Origin: DAISJI01 sp964559835
GTDB taxonomy: Bacteria; Acidobacteriota; Terriglobia; Terriglobales; Acidobacteriaceae
Direction of reading: 5' to 3'
Assembly (NCBI GenBank): GCA_964559835.1
Contig: CAZLJE010000007.1
Location: 1-64,000 of the forward strand
DNA: 64,000 nucleotides
Below the pieces are notes generated by a model. It worked only from the letters and a program-made list of their open reading frames with translations. It did not search any database and was not told the origin of the DNA. Made by a program: the position numbers and the translations under genes. Positions 17,680-25,944 of this stretch are shown piece after piece (positions within the stretch are counted from its first letter, which is position 1; every line of letters begins with the position of its first letter).

Positions 17680-17958
17680 CTAAGCGCCTTTCAGACCTTC
17701 ATCCGAGATGAGCCGCAGCAGCATTCGCAGGAGGAAACCGGGTCTATGTACGCGAATGCGAAGTACCTCACCCCGGTCGGCACGCGCCTGCGGGTTTCCA
17801 CCTCGATGAAACATGAAAGCAGCAAAGCGGTTCGCGCAACTATGACAGCGCAACGGACGCACCAAACGAAGCGCAAAAGTCACATCGCGCAGCTGCCAGC
17901 GGGAGCGATGGACGTTTCTGCTTCCGCAACTCGGGCAAGCTTCATATGAGGTCGGCAT
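17680..17958 (-). CDS. Small zinc-ribbon protein
   Basis: A 92-residue protein with two knuckles, CPSCGS (Cys8-Cys11) and CHSCANRF about 29 residues later, typical of a zinc ribbon. The remainder is basic. It stops nine bases before the UvrC-like start in the same orientation and is probably co-transcribed with it. Function unknown; a nucleic-acid or protein-binding adaptor is plausible. Confidence 0.65.
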   Translation of the reverse strand: MPTSYEACPSCGSRNVHRSRWQLRDVTFALRLVRPLRCHSCANRFAAFMFHRGGNPQARADRGEVLRIRVHRPGFLLRMLLRLISDEGLKGA

Positions 17959-18020
17959 TTACCCGAATGCTATGTCGGCCCCACCTTGGTGGCTATTGCC
18001 TCTGCGGATTACGCCCGGCG

Positions 18021-18794
18021 TTATCGCAAGCTGGCCGAGCGGAACTTGGTGCGGAAGTCCTCGCCGTCGATCTTCACGATGCGGCACATCTCGTGCAGGC
18101 GCGAGCGCATACGTTCGCCGATACGGTCGCCCAGAGTCTCTTCGCGGGTGGCACGGAAGGCGCGGCTGCGTTCGGAGTCATCGCCTGAGCCGGAGGGCGG
18201 CAGGTCGCCGAAGTTGGTGGTGAAGATGGTAGTGCGCTTGTCGTTGTAGCGGGTGTTCAGGATGTGGCTGACGGTGTCCCACACCCACTCGGTCGGCTTG
18301 ACGGCTCCGAGCTCGTCGAGGACAAGCACCTCAGTTTCGAAGACGGGTCGCAGGATCTGCATCTCGGTCGTGGCGACCGACTGGTTGTAGGAGTTCTGGA
18401 TCTGTTTCAGCAGCTCGCGGTAGTCGTAGAACAGGCAGCCGACGCTCTTCGTCTGAATCAGCTCCTTGATGATGCCGACCGAGAGGTGCGTCTTGCCGAC
18501 GCCGATCGGCCCGATGATCAGCATGCCCGCGTGGTCTGCCGGATACTCGCGGACGAAGCTCTGGGCCATCATCAGCGCCTTGGATTGGCTACGCTCGTGG
18601 GCGCCGGGGAGCACGTCGTAGTTGGAGAGTTCACAGTGCTGGTAACGCTGCGGGATGTGAGCGCGGTCGAGCAGCTTCTGGGCGTACTGCTGGCGCTGGC
18701 AGTCGCAGCGGGTGACGCGGCGCTCGCGTCCTTCGCCAACTGTCTTCCACCCCGTGTCGTTGCACGCGGGGCACGTCTGGGCCGTGGTTGTCAC
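18021..18794 (-). CDS. DnaC/IstB-like AAA+ ATPase
   Basis: A 257-residue helicase-loader-like ATPase. The N-terminus carries a Cys motif (CPACNDTGW ... RCDCQRQQY) found in DnaC/DnaI-type loaders, followed by Walker A GPIGVGKTH and Walker B VLVLDELG, sensor-1-like TIFTTNF and a C-terminal Arg-rich ERMRSRLHEM (arginine finger/sensor 2). These proteins load the replicative helicase DnaB; the short length and isolated position without a transposase argue for a chromosomal loader rather than IstB. Confidence 0.85.
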   Translation of the reverse strand: MTTTAQTCPACNDTGWKTVGEGRERRVTRCDCQRQQYAQKLLDRAHIPQRYQHCELSNYDVLPGAHERSQSKALMMAQSFVREYPADHAGMLIIGPIGVGKTHLSVGIIKELIQTKSVGCLFYDYRELLKQIQNSYNQSVATTEMQILRPVFETEVLVLDELGAVKPTEWVWDTVSHILNTRYNDKRTTIFTTNFGDLPPSGSGDDSERSRAFRATREETLGDRIGERMRSRLHEMCRIVKIDGEDFRTKFRSASLR

Positions 18795-18975
18795 CGGGAG
18801 TCCTCATAACTAAGGTGCGCCATGCGGGCCGGAAGCGCAACGGTCAGGAATCCGCTTCGGCACCGCGTCTGGTTCAGCCGGCGTGAATATGCTGTGGAAG
18901 CTTGCGGAAAAGGCCATTGCCGTGTTGCCGGAACCGTCGCAGGCTGCATCCAACCTACGGCACTAGAGGCCCGCC

Positions 18976-21408
18976 ATGGAACGCTATATCTGCATTCATG
19001 CCCATTTCTACCAGCCGCCGCGGGAGAACCCGTGGCTGGAAGCGGTCGAACTGCAGGACTCCGCCTATCCTTATCACGACTGGAACCAACGCATCACCGC
19101 CGAGTGCTACGCGCCGAACTCCGCGTCGCGCATCCTGGATGCGAATGGCAAGATCGTCAAGATCACGAACAACTACTCGCGGATCAGCTTCAATTTCGGT
19201 CCGACGCTGCTGTCGTGGATGGAGGACAATGCGCCGCAGACGTACCAGGCGATCCTCGACGCGGACCGCATCAGCGCGGAGACGTTTTCCGGACATGGGT
19301 CGGCGATGGCGCAGGCCTACAACCACATGATCCTGCCGCTGGCATCGCGCCGCGACAAGCAGACGCAGGTCTTGTGGGGGCTGCGCGATTTCGAACATCG
19401 CTTTGGACGGCATCCCGAAGGCATGTGGCTGCCGGAAACCGCGGTCGACCTGGAGACGCTGGAGGTCCTGGCCGATCACGGGATCCAGTTCACGGTGCTC
19501 GCGCCGCACCAGGCATTGAAAGTGCGCGCGCGCGGCAGGGTCGCATGGAAGAACGTCGAAGGCGGGAACATCGACCCAACGCGGGCTTACGTTTGCCCGC
19601 TCCCTTCCGGCCGCACCATCAATGTCTTCTTTTATGATGGCCCCATCTCGCGCGCAGTGGCGTTCGAGCAGCTGCTCAACAGCGGCGAGACATTTGCATC
19701 GCGATTGCTGAGCGGCTTCAATGACACGCGGCAATGGCCGCAGTTGATGCATATCGCCACCGACGGCGAGACATACGGCCATCACCATCCGCACGGCGAC
19801 ATGGCGCTGGCGTACGCGCTCGAATACATCGAAAGCAACAAGCTGGCGAAGATCACCAATTATGGCGAGTTCCTCGAGAAGTTCCCGCCGACACACGAGG
19901 CGCAGATCGTCGAGAAAACCGCATGGAGCTGCGCGCACGGCGTCGGTCGCTGGTTCATGGATTGCGGCTGTAACAGCGGCGGGAACCCAGGCTGGAACCA
20001 GAAGTGGCGCAAGCCGCTGCGGGATGCCCTCGACTGGCTGCGCGACGACCTGGAGCTTCCTTTCGAGGAAGCTGCCCGCGAGCTTCTTACGGAGCCGTGG
20101 CAGGCGCGCGACGACTACATCTCCGTCGTGCTGGACCGGGCGCCGCGCGTTGTCGACGACTTCCTGGAGAAGCACGCCGGACGCGAGCTCTCGCGAGACG
20201 AGCAGGTGCGCGCCCTCAAGCTGCTGGAGATGCAGCGACACCTGCTGCTCATGTACACGAGCTGCGGCTGGTTCTTCGACGAACTGAGCGGGATCGAAAC
20301 CGTGCAGGTGATCCAATATGCGGGGCGTGCTGTGCAACTGGCGAACGACCTGTTCGACGGCGATCGCGAGGAGAAGTTCGTCGAGCGTCTGCGCGAAGCG
20401 AAGAGCAATATCACGGAGGTCGGCGATGGCGCCGAGGCCTACCAGCGTTTCGTCCGGCCAGCGATGGTGAACCTGCTCGGTGTCGGCGCGCACTTCGCCA
20501 TCAGCTCGATGTTCGAGCACTTCGGCGATCACAGCGTGATCTTCTGTTATGGCGTGAGCCTCAAGGACTGGCGCAACTACGAGTCCGGCCGTGCGCGCGT
20601 TGCGATGGGCGTCGCGTTCATCGAATCGCAGATCACGCGCGAGTCGACCGACGCCAGCTTCGGCGTGCTGCATTTCGGCGATCACAACCTGAGTGCCGGC
20701 GTGCGGCGCTTCGTCAGCCAGGAAGAATTCGAGGCCACGTCTGCTGCCGTGGCCGACGCCTTCAAGCGCGCCGACCTGCCGGATTGCATCCGCGTGCTCG
20801 ACCGGCACTTCTCGGGAACGTCGTACTCGTTGAAATCGCTGTTCCGCGACCAGCAGCGGCAGATCGTGAACCGGATCCTGAACTCGACGTTGAGCGAAGC
20901 GGAGGCGTCGTACACGCAGCTCTACGAACACCACGCCCCGCTGATGAGTTTCCTGGCGGATCTGCGCGCGCCATTGCCGAAGGTGATGCGGCTTACGGCC
21001 GAGTTCGTCCTCAACCGCGCGCTGCGCCGGGAGTTCGAGAGCGAGAACGTGGACCTGGAACGTATCCAGACGCTCCTCGACACAGCCCGTCGCGAGAAAA
21101 CGAACCTCGATGCCGCCGGCTTGGCGTTTGTGCTGCGGCAGCGTATCAACGGGATGGTCGAGATGCTGGCCGCCGATCCGGGCGATACCGCGTTGCTCGC
21201 GACCGTGGACGCAGTGGTGGCAATGGCGCGGTCGCTGCCGTTCGAAGTCGATCTGTGGATGGCGCAGAACGTTTACTACCAGTTGGAGCAAACGGAGTAT
21301 CCGCAGAGAAAGACGCAGCAGGAGTGGGTGCAGCCGTTCATCAGCCTGGGTGAACGCCTGGGGATGCACGTTCCGCAACCGGTAGAGGAGACGCCGGCGG
21401 CAGCGTGA
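18976..21408 (+). CDS. Glycoside hydrolase family 57 protein (DUF3536 type)
   Basis: An 810-residue GH57-like enzyme. The N-terminal catalytic-like barrel starts MERYICIHAHFYQPPRENPW; WLPETAVDLETLEVL gives the candidate region around the nucleophile, and IATDGETYGHHHPHGD is a strongly conserved acid/His cluster. The C-terminal DUF3536 region spans roughly residues 480-800. GH57 enzymes act on alpha-glucans (amylase, branching enzyme or alpha-galactosidase activities). Its neighbour galU makes UDP-glucose, compatible with glucan metabolism. A very long antisense frame is a codon-bias shadow. Confidence 0.93.
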   Translation: MERYICIHAHFYQPPRENPWLEAVELQDSAYPYHDWNQRITAECYAPNSASRILDANGKIVKITNNYSRISFNFGPTLLSWMEDNAPQTYQAILDADRISAETFSGHGSAMAQAYNHMILPLASRRDKQTQVLWGLRDFEHRFGRHPEGMWLPETAVDLETLEVLADHGIQFTVLAPHQALKVRARGRVAWKNVEGGNIDPTRAYVCPLPSGRTINVFFYDGPISRAVAFEQLLNSGETFASRLLSGFNDTRQWPQLMHIATDGETYGHHHPHGDMALAYALEYIESNKLAKITNYGEFLEKFPPTHEAQIVEKTAWSCAHGVGRWFMDCGCNSGGNPGWNQKWRKPLRDALDWLRDDLELPFEEAARELLTEPWQARDDYISVVLDRAPRVVDDFLEKHAGRELSRDEQVRALKLLEMQRHLLLMYTSCGWFFDELSGIETVQVIQYAGRAVQLANDLFDGDREEKFVERLREAKSNITEVGDGAEAYQRFVRPAMVNLLGVGAHFAISSMFEHFGDHSVIFCYGVSLKDWRNYESGRARVAMGVAFIESQITRESTDASFGVLHFGDHNLSAGVRRFVSQEEFEATSAAVADAFKRADLPDCIRVLDRHFSGTSYSLKSLFRDQQRQIVNRILNSTLSEAEASYTQLYEHHAPLMSFLADLRAPLPKVMRLTAEFVLNRALRREFESENVDLERIQTLLDTARREKTNLDAAGLAFVLRQRINGMVEMLAADPGDTALLATVDAVVAMARSLPFEVDLWMAQNVYYQLEQTEYPQRKTQQEWVQPFISLGERLGMHVPQPVEETPAAA

Positions 21409-21640
21409 AGCAAAACCATTGCCGATTGTCGCTTGATGATTGCCGATTGAAAAACGCAATTCCTAAACGCGTAATCGGTTTGGGAAACACGACGACAACC
21501 GGGAGGTATTCCGTATCCCGTATTCCGGACCGGCGGTTCGGATCAGCTATACGGAATACGAAATACGGAATACGACACGCGGATTTACCAATTACCAATT
21601 ACCGATTACCGATTACCGATTACGAACCTTCCCTGTGTTA
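21409..21640. repeat. Word-repeat cluster (families D and E)
   Basis: GATTGCCGATTG words (21419-21450), then inverted CGTATCCCGTATTCC / GGAATACGAAATACGGAATACG arms (21510-21572) around a short centre, then a run of ACCAATT and ACCGATT heptamers (21584-21625). It occupies the whole gap before galU. Confidence 0.7.
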
Positions 21641-21683
21641 ACGTATCCCGTTTCATTCAACCATCCGTAGTTCAGGAACGCCG

Positions 21684-22568
21684 ATGAAGATGAGAGTACG
21701 GAAGGCGGTTTTCCCCGCTGCAGGCCTGGGCACGCGGTTCCTGCCGGCCACCAAAGCACAACCAAAGGAAATGCTGCCGCTGGTCGATAAGCCGATCATC
21801 CAGTATGGCGTCGAAGAGGCGCTTGAGTCGGGGTGCGACCAGATCATCATCGTCACCGGGCGCGGCAAGAGCGCCATCGAGGACCACTTCGACGTCAGCT
21901 ACGAGCTGGAGAAGATGCTGGAGGAGCGCGGCAAGAAAGACTTGCTGGCGATCGTCCGGCAGATATCGGACATGATCCACGTGGCGTACGTCCGCCAGAA
22001 AGAGGCGGGCGGCCTGGGACACGCGGTGTTGATGGCGCGCGAACTGGTCGGCAACGAGCCGTTTGCCGTGCTGCTGGCCGACGACGTCATCGACTCTGAA
22101 GTGCCGTGCCTGAAACAGATGGTCGAGGTCGGGGAAGAATTGCAGGCCTCGGTCATCGCGATCATGGAAGTTGAGCCCAAGGCGATCTCATCGTATGGCG
22201 CCATTGACGCGACTCCGGTCAGCGGCAAGTGGGCCGGGCGCGTGTTCGACATCAAGAACCTCGTCGAGAAGCCGAAGGCGGAAGAGGCGCCGTCGAACCT
22301 GGCGGTGATCGGGCGTTACGTGCTGACGCCGCGCATCTTCGAAATGCTGGCCGAGACCCCACTCGGCGCGGGTGGCGAACTGCAACTCACCGACGGCATG
22401 CGCCAACTGCTGAAGCACGAAAAGATCTACGGCTACAAGTTCGACGGCCGCCGCCACGACACCGGTGACAAGCTCGGCTTCCTCAAAGCTACCGTGGAGT
22501 TCGCGCTGAAACGCGAGGACTTGGGCGGCCCGTTCAAGAAGTGGCTACAGACCGTCGATCTGAAATAG
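21684..22568 (+). CDS. galU: UTP-glucose-1-phosphate uridylyltransferase
   Basis: A 294-residue GalU: makes UDP-glucose from UTP and glucose-1-phosphate for polysaccharide and envelope sugar synthesis. Signatures are the nucleotide-binding FPAAGLGTRFLPATKAQPKE (Gly-rich loop), KPIIQYGVEEALESG, the AVLLADDVID metal-binding region, and FDGRRHDTGDKLGFLKA near the C-terminus. AGGAAC ten bases upstream supports ATG 21684. It is convergent with purE, with only 35 bp between stops. Confidence 0.96.
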   Translation: MKMRVRKAVFPAAGLGTRFLPATKAQPKEMLPLVDKPIIQYGVEEALESGCDQIIIVTGRGKSAIEDHFDVSYELEKMLEERGKKDLLAIVRQISDMIHVAYVRQKEAGGLGHAVLMARELVGNEPFAVLLADDVIDSEVPCLKQMVEVGEELQASVIAIMEVEPKAISSYGAIDATPVSGKWAGRVFDIKNLVEKPKAEEAPSNLAVIGRYVLTPRIFEMLAETPLGAGGELQLTDGMRQLLKHEKIYGYKFDGRRHDTGDKLGFLKATVEFALKREDLGGPFKKWLQTVDLK

Positions 22569-22603
22569 TCGCAAGTCCGAAGCGTGCCTCAGTGGCTCTG
22601 TGG

Positions 22604-23104
22604 TTACTTGGATTCCTTGAGCTTGCGAGATTTTTCTTCCACGCCCTTCGCCAGCTTTTCCTTGTGCGCTTTGATCTTGCCGGCAATTTGAGCGTCTGAC
22701 GTGGCGAGGATCTGGGCGGCCAGGATGCCGGCATTAGTCGCGCCCGCTTTGCCGATCGCTACGGTCGCAACCGGAATGCCGGCGGGCATCTGCACGATCG
22801 AGAGCAGCGAGTCGAGGCCATTCAGCACCGATGGGATTGGCACGCCGATGACGGGGAGCGTGGTCTCGGCGGCGATGACGCCCGCAAGGTGAGCCGCGCC
22901 GCCCGCGCCCGCGATGATGACCTTCACGCCGCGCGCGGCGGCGTTGCGAGCGAATTCGCTGGTCCTGGCAGGCGAACGGTGCGCCGAGGCAATGTCGATC
23001 TCATAGTCGATGCCGAAGCCTTCGAGCGCCTTGCCGGCTTCGCGCATGATCTCAAGGTCGGAATCGGAACCCATCACAATGGACACTTGCGGCTTACCTG
23101 CCAT
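22604..23104 (-). CDS. purE: N5-carboxyaminoimidazole ribonucleotide mutase, class I
   Basis: A 166-residue PurE that converts N5-CAIR to CAIR in purine biosynthesis. Visible: SIVMGSDSDLEIM, the IASAHRSPARTSEF loop with catalytic His, and AGAGGAAHLAGVIAAET. Length is normal, with a slightly long Lys-rich C-terminus. purD is 103 bp upstream in the same orientation, separated by a long palindromic repeat. purK is not seen in the window. Confidence 0.97.
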   Translation of the reverse strand: MAGKPQVSIVMGSDSDLEIMREAGKALEGFGIDYEIDIASAHRSPARTSEFARNAAARGVKVIIAGAGGAAHLAGVIAAETTLPVIGVPIPSVLNGLDSLLSIVQMPAGIPVATVAIGKAGATNAGILAAQILATSDAQIAGKIKAHKEKLAKGVEEKSRKLKESK

Positions 23105-23129
23105 CTCTGCTTACTCCTCCAAAAACCAG

Positions 23130-23206
23130 CCACGGATTTACACGGATCAACACGGATTCTAAATTCTTTTTCTTTATCCGTGTTGATCCGTGAAATCCGT
23201 GGCGCC
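23130..23206. repeat. Family F long palindrome between purD and purE
   Basis: Left arm CCACGGATTTACACGGATC / AACACGGAT and right arm ATCCGTGTTGATCCGTG / AAATCCGTGG pair almost perfectly for about 28 bp around an A/T-rich loop. It could stabilise or separate purD from purE transcripts. Confidence 0.8.
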
Positions 23207-23207
23207 T

Positions 23208-24479
23208 TTATTTCTTCAACGCCCGAGCGCCGATGTCTTTGCGGTAGTAGACGCCGTCAAAGTGGATCTTTGCTGCGGCTTCGTAAGCGCGGTCGAGCGC
23301 TTCGGGAAGGTCTCGGCCGCGGGCGCAGACGTTCAGCACGCGTCCGCCGGCGGTGAAGAACTTGCCGTCGCGCTGCACGGTGCCGGCGTGGAAGATGCGG
23401 ACACCTTCCACCTTCGCGGCGTCGTCGAGTCCGTGGATCTCCTTGCCGGATTCGTAGTTTCCGGGATATCCGGCGGAGGTGAGGACCACGCACGCGCTGG
23501 CGTCCTTGGACCAGCGAAAATCGCCGTCGCTTACCCGCCGCTCGATCGAGGCGATGAACGCGCCGAGCAGGTCACTATCCAGGCGCATGAGGATGGGCTG
23601 GGTCTCCGGGTCGCCGAAGCGCGCATTGAACTCCAGGACCATGGGGCCGCGGGCGGTCATGATCAGCCCGCAGTACAGGATCCCGCGGTATTCGGCGCCT
23701 TCCTGGCGCATGCCGTCCACGACCGGACGCGCGATATGCGTGATCAGCCACTCGCGCATGCCGTCGTCGATCAGCGACGGAGTCGAGTACGCGCCCATAC
23801 CGCCGGTGTTAGGACCGGTGTCGCCTTCGCCGAGGCGTTTATGGTCCTGCGCGGCGGCCAGTGGCGTCACGCGCTCGCCGTCGCTGAGCACGAGAAACGA
23901 AATTTCCTCGCCCTGGAGAAATTCTTCCAGGACAACGCGTCCGCCGGCCGGGCCGACGACGCGTCCGGCGAGCATCTCGGAGGCGACGTTCTGGGCCTCT
24001 TCGCGCGTGTCGGCAACCACGACGCCTTTACCGGCGGCGAGGCCGTCCGCTTTCACCACGACGGGTGCGTGGAAGTGCGTCAGCGCCTGCCTGACCTGCT
24101 CGGCGGATTCGCAGATGGCGTAATGCGCGGTGGGAATGCGATGCCGCCGCATAAAGTCCTTCGCGAAGCTCTTGCTGGATTCCAGGCGCGCGGCCGCCGC
24201 ACGCGGACCGAAGATGCGCAGGCTGCGACGCTCGAACTCATCGACCACGCCGGCGGCGAGCGGGACTTCCGGGCCGACAACGGTGACGTCGGGCTGAACG
24301 CGGTTGGCGACTTCGAGCAGCGACTCGACGCTGCGCACGTCGGCCGCCAGGCATTCCGCCTCGGCGCAGATGCCGCCGTTGCCGGGTGCGCAGAATACCT
24401 GGCGCACGCGCGGCGATTGCCGCAGCTTCCACACCAGAGCGTGCTCGCGTCCGCCACTGCCGATTACGAGGACTTTCAT
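23208..24479 (-). CDS. purD: Phosphoribosylamine-glycine ligase
   Basis: A 423-residue ATP-grasp enzyme forming GAR from phosphoribosylamine, glycine and ATP. Motifs: VLVIGSGGREHALVWKLRQS at the N-terminus, GPEVPLAAGVVDEF, PVVVKADGLAAGKGVVVA, LNTGGMGAYS-type loop (GPNTGGMGAYSTPS), and MVLEFNARFGDPETQ. Length is normal. It lies upstream of purE and probably shares transcription despite the palindrome. Confidence 0.97.
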   Translation of the reverse strand: MKVLVIGSGGREHALVWKLRQSPRVRQVFCAPGNGGICAEAECLAADVRSVESLLEVANRVQPDVTVVGPEVPLAAGVVDEFERRSLRIFGPRAAAARLESSKSFAKDFMRRHRIPTAHYAICESAEQVRQALTHFHAPVVVKADGLAAGKGVVVADTREEAQNVASEMLAGRVVGPAGGRVVLEEFLQGEEISFLVLSDGERVTPLAAAQDHKRLGEGDTGPNTGGMGAYSTPSLIDDGMREWLITHIARPVVDGMRQEGAEYRGILYCGLIMTARGPMVLEFNARFGDPETQPILMRLDSDLLGAFIASIERRVSDGDFRWSKDASACVVLTSAGYPGNYESGKEIHGLDDAAKVEGVRIFHAGTVQRDGKFFTAGGRVLNVCARGRDLPEALDRAYEAAAKIHFDGVYYRKDIGARALKK

Positions 24480-24535
24480 CGCGAGCCAAGACTACAGGTT
24501 CGCAGATTGAGGTTTCAAGTTCTGAGGCTTGGATC

Positions 24536-24760
24536 CTTTTCAGTCCGCAGGACATGAGTTCATAGCCCGGCACGTGAGTGCCGGGGCGCTGACTCCGATT
24601 CCTCAGAGTCCGTAGGACGTCAGTTCATAACCCGGGACGAAGTCCCAGGTTCTCGCGCGATCCAAATCTCCATGAGTCCGCAGGACGCCAGTTCATAGCG
24701 CGGGACGTAAGTCCCGGGTTCTCGCGCGGCCCAAATCACTCCGAGTCCGGAGGACGACAC
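24536..24760. repeat. REP-like array, three tandem units downstream of the RAYT gene
   Basis: Three direct units of about 65-70 bp. Each has a small hairpin (GTCCGCAGGAC and variants) followed by a larger one (CCCGGCACGTGAGTGCCGGG or CCGGGACGTAAGTCCCGG), with AGTTCATA between them. Starts are near 24541, 24606 and 24674; a fourth small hairpin (GTCCGGAGGAC) starts near 24743. The same units flank the other side of the transposase-like gene. Confidence 0.8.
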
Positions 24761-24780
24761 GACTTTCCGACAGCATGCGT

Positions 24781-25218
24781 TTATCCGAGAGTTCTGATTT
24801 TGTGCCGCTGGAGTATCTTTGCCAACTCATCTCCGTAACCCATCCGCTTGTGGTGTTCGGCCTGATTATTGATATAACCGATGGTGGTGTCGGTGTGCGA
24901 CACACTCACACTGAACGCCCCGTATCCCTCTTGCCACGCGAACTCCGGCGTTGCGCCTTCTTCGTGCATCCAGCGAGAGGCGTTTGCCTTTAGCCTCTGG
25001 GCGATCTCGGCGATTGTCACCGTCGCCGGAATCCCGACGAACACGTGAACGTGATCGTCGAAGCCGCCCACGGTATAAAGAACGAGGTCGAGGTTTTTCG
25101 CGATACCGCCAATGTACGCCCAGAATCGCGGTTGGAGTTCAGTCTTGATTGCATGTTCCCGGCGCGAAACGCCGAAAGTGAAATGTATGCGAACGCTGAC
25201 GAACGTATGTTGACCCAT
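24781..25218 (-). CDS. REP-associated tyrosine transposase (IS200/Y1-like)
   Basis: A 145-residue Y1 HUH-type protein. HVHVF supplies the HUH metal motif (in GGFDDHVHVFVGIP), and the nucleophile candidate is Tyr in TIGYINNQAEHHKRM; the FAWQEGYGAFSVSVS block is typical of acidobacterial IS200-like proteins. The ATG at 25218 (MGQHTFVSVRI) has AGGA eight bases upstream and is chosen over an ATG at 25311, because the extension would translate a REP repeat. With REP-like units on both sides and no IS ends, it fits a RAYT (TnpA-REP), which mobilises or processes REP elements, rather than an autonomous IS. Confidence 0.82.
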   Translation of the reverse strand: MGQHTFVSVRIHFTFGVSRREHAIKTELQPRFWAYIGGIAKNLDLVLYTVGGFDDHVHVFVGIPATVTIAEIAQRLKANASRWMHEEGATPEFAWQEGYGAFSVSVSHTDTTIGYINNQAEHHKRMGYGDELAKILQRHKIRTLG

Positions 25219-25455
25219 GTGTGCCGTCCTAACGGACTCGATAGATTCTAGGTCGGTGCTCACCCGGCACTTACGTGCCGCGCTATGAACTTGTCGAATT
25301 TCCATTCCCAAATCAGAACGAGTTCATAACCCGGCACGTGAGTGCCGGGGCGCTGACTCCGATTCCTCCGAGTCCGCAGGACGCCAGTTCATAGCGCCGG
25401 ACGTAAGTCCCGGGTTCTCGCACGGCCCAAATCACCACGAGTCCGGAGGACGGCA
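25219..25455. repeat. REP-like array upstream of the RAYT gene
   Basis: Contains one inverted unit (CCGGCACTTACGTGCCG near 25265-25281) and two direct units (CCCGGCACGTGAGTGCCGGG near 25331-25350 and the GTCCGCAGGAC ... GACGTAAGTCCC unit at 25373-25420), ending with GTCCGGAGGAC near 25441. The opposed orientations resemble BIME-type pairing of REPs. Confidence 0.78.
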
Positions 25456-25944
25456 CGACCTTCCTACAGCCGCGTGCCCCACACATCGCGCCGCTAATTT
25501 CTCGACCCACCCACAACTCTCCCCAGCGCGATGTGTGGGCGTGCTCCTTCGCAATGTCTGCGCTGTTTCCTTCTCTGTCTTCTATAGCCATTAGCTATAG
25601 CTAATACAAGTTATTGCTACCCTTAGAAATATAGTTCTTGACTCCATTCCCATCCCGCGTGACCATAGATATGAAATCTACGAGTCGAGCGGCGCCCTCC
25701 TCGGCACTCCTTATTCCGTCTTCCGCGCCGCTCCCTCAGACCGCCTCCCGCGGTCTCCATGACCCGATGATGACCAGAGGAAAACACCAGACTCCCGGGT
25801 GCCCCACCCTGACCGCTTTTGGAAGGGTGGGCACGATGCGCCATGTGCCCTGCGCCAAGCGCTGTTCGCCAGTCTGTGGGATTTTTCAGTTTTCCGGCCA
25901 TTTCTGTGGGACGTGTGGGATAACGGGGGAGGGGTGGAGAAATC
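25456..25944. other. Intergenic DNA with inverted repeats and a family B copy
   Basis: An inverted repeat CACACATCGCGC / GCGCGATGTGTG spans about 25480-25538; a 14-bp perfect palindrome TTAGCTATAGCTAA lies near 25591-25604; a family B hairpin (CCCACCCT ... AGGGTGGG) lies at about 25803-25832. No coding region is convincing. Confidence 0.5.

Noticed and set aside
18955..21459. 834-codon open frame antisense to the GH57 gene
   Set aside because: GH57 signatures lie on the plus strand; the antisense translation is Arg/His/Gln-rich and without family character, a codon-bias shadow.
24781..25311. IS200 insertion sequence with 176-codon transposase
   Set aside because: No IS ends; the extra N-terminal codons are REP sequence, so a RAYT starting at 25218 fits better.
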